From CAYNYM01 sp964644375 (GTDB lineage Bacteria > Desulfobacterota > DSM-4660 > Desulfatiglandales > HGW-15): DNA of 6,281 nt. This document shows positions 6,076 through 6,281 of this stretch, in pieces. The position numbers and the translations under genes are program-made. Where the stretch lies: assembly GCA_964644375.1 (NCBI GenBank), contig CAZXWJ010000258.1, positions 1-6,281 of the forward strand, written 5' to 3'. Position 1 is the stretch's first letter; each line of letters starts with the position of its first letter. The notes beneath the pieces are model-generated. The model did no database searches. It worked only from the letters and a program-made list of their open reading frames with translations, and had not been told where the DNA came from.

Positions 6076-6281
6076 ATGACTTCGCCCGATAGGCCATGGG
6101 AAAGTCTGATTGAGATTTTGGCGGCGGACGATGCAAATCGGCTGAAAACGTTTCTGAACGGGCTGAGTCCTGCGGAGACCGCCCGCGCCATCTCCCGTCT
6201 TGCTTCCCAGGAACAGAGAAAGCTGTTGACCATCCTGGAACCCGAAGATGCCGCAGATGTCATCGAGGAGGTCTCAGATAC
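6076..6281 (+). CDS. mgtE: MgtE-type magnesium transporter, 3' partial (N-terminal domain)
   Basis: Only the first 68 codons are in the window, and the frame remains open at the edge. The visible peptide is a helical, soluble MgtE N-domain: a leading helix SLIEILAADDANRLKTFLNG (10-29), then LSPAETARAISRLASQEQRK (30-49) and LLTILEPEDAADVIEEVSD (50-68). The repeated pattern L-x-P-x-(E/D)-x-A-x2-(I/V) with the EPEDAADVIEE segment is typical of the superhelical Mg2+-sensing N-domain. In full MgtE proteins this is followed by two CBS domains and five membrane helices forming a Mg2+-gated channel; none of that can be checked here. The start is set by AAAAGGAGG eight bases upstream. It lies 150 bases after the permease on the same strand, so a separate or shared transcript are both possible. 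A protein using only the N-domain plus CBS domains is the main alternative. Confidence 0.8.
   Translation, partial: MTSPDRPWESLIEILAADDANRLKTFLNGLSPAETARAISRLASQEQRKLLTILEPEDAADVIEEVSD

Noticed and set aside
5954..6263. Minus-strand ORFs of 60 and 95 codons near the right end
   Set aside because: Both cross the CACGAAGRR repeat, which is a known source of false ORFs, and both are antisense to the start of the MgtE frame with its strong ribosome site.

Overview
The window is a moderately GC-rich bacterial chromosome segment with compact genes, good Shine-Dalgarno sites and no mobile elements, CRISPR arrays, tRNA or rRNA. Several traits together suggest a Gram-negative of the Desulfobacterota (former Deltaproteobacteria) type: the RimK-like ligase paired with a 7TM/inactive-transglutaminase protein, a free-standing glycogen-binding E-set protein of about 100 residues, and an intergenic repeat reading HEE-HEE-HEG. 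This is an inference from gene content, not a proven assignment.

Left part (1-2132, + strand). The window opens inside a gene for an inactive transglutaminase-like protein fused to a 7-helix membrane domain. Only its C-terminal membrane half is visible. It overlaps by 4 bases (ATGA) a RimK-related ATP-grasp ligase, so the two are translationally coupled. In the amidoligase literature this pair is a conserved system of unknown substrate, often with a retropepsin-like protease that would lie outside this window. After 106 bases comes a single-domain CBM48/AMPK-beta-like glycogen-binding protein.

Middle (2300-3530). A YitT-family membrane protein lies on the minus strand, convergent with the left block. 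Its start faces a 352-base intergenic region with two inverted repeats and, on the + strand, a good sigma70-type promoter (TTGACA-N18-AATAAT) for the next gene.

Right part (3531-6281, + strand). A universal stress protein with a complete ATP-binding motif is followed by a SLC13/DASS-type permease with two cytoplasmic TrkA-C (RCK_C) domains. After a 150-base gap holding a 9-base tandem repeat comes the start of an MgtE-type Mg2+ transporter, cut by the window edge. This block looks like an ion/anion transport and stress-response neighbourhood.

I see no clearly new system. The most under-characterised element is the 7TM-transglutaminase/ATP-grasp pair. The remaining findings are modest: a short intergenic repeat, possible operators, a long leader with a possible small ORF, and an acidic linker in the permease.
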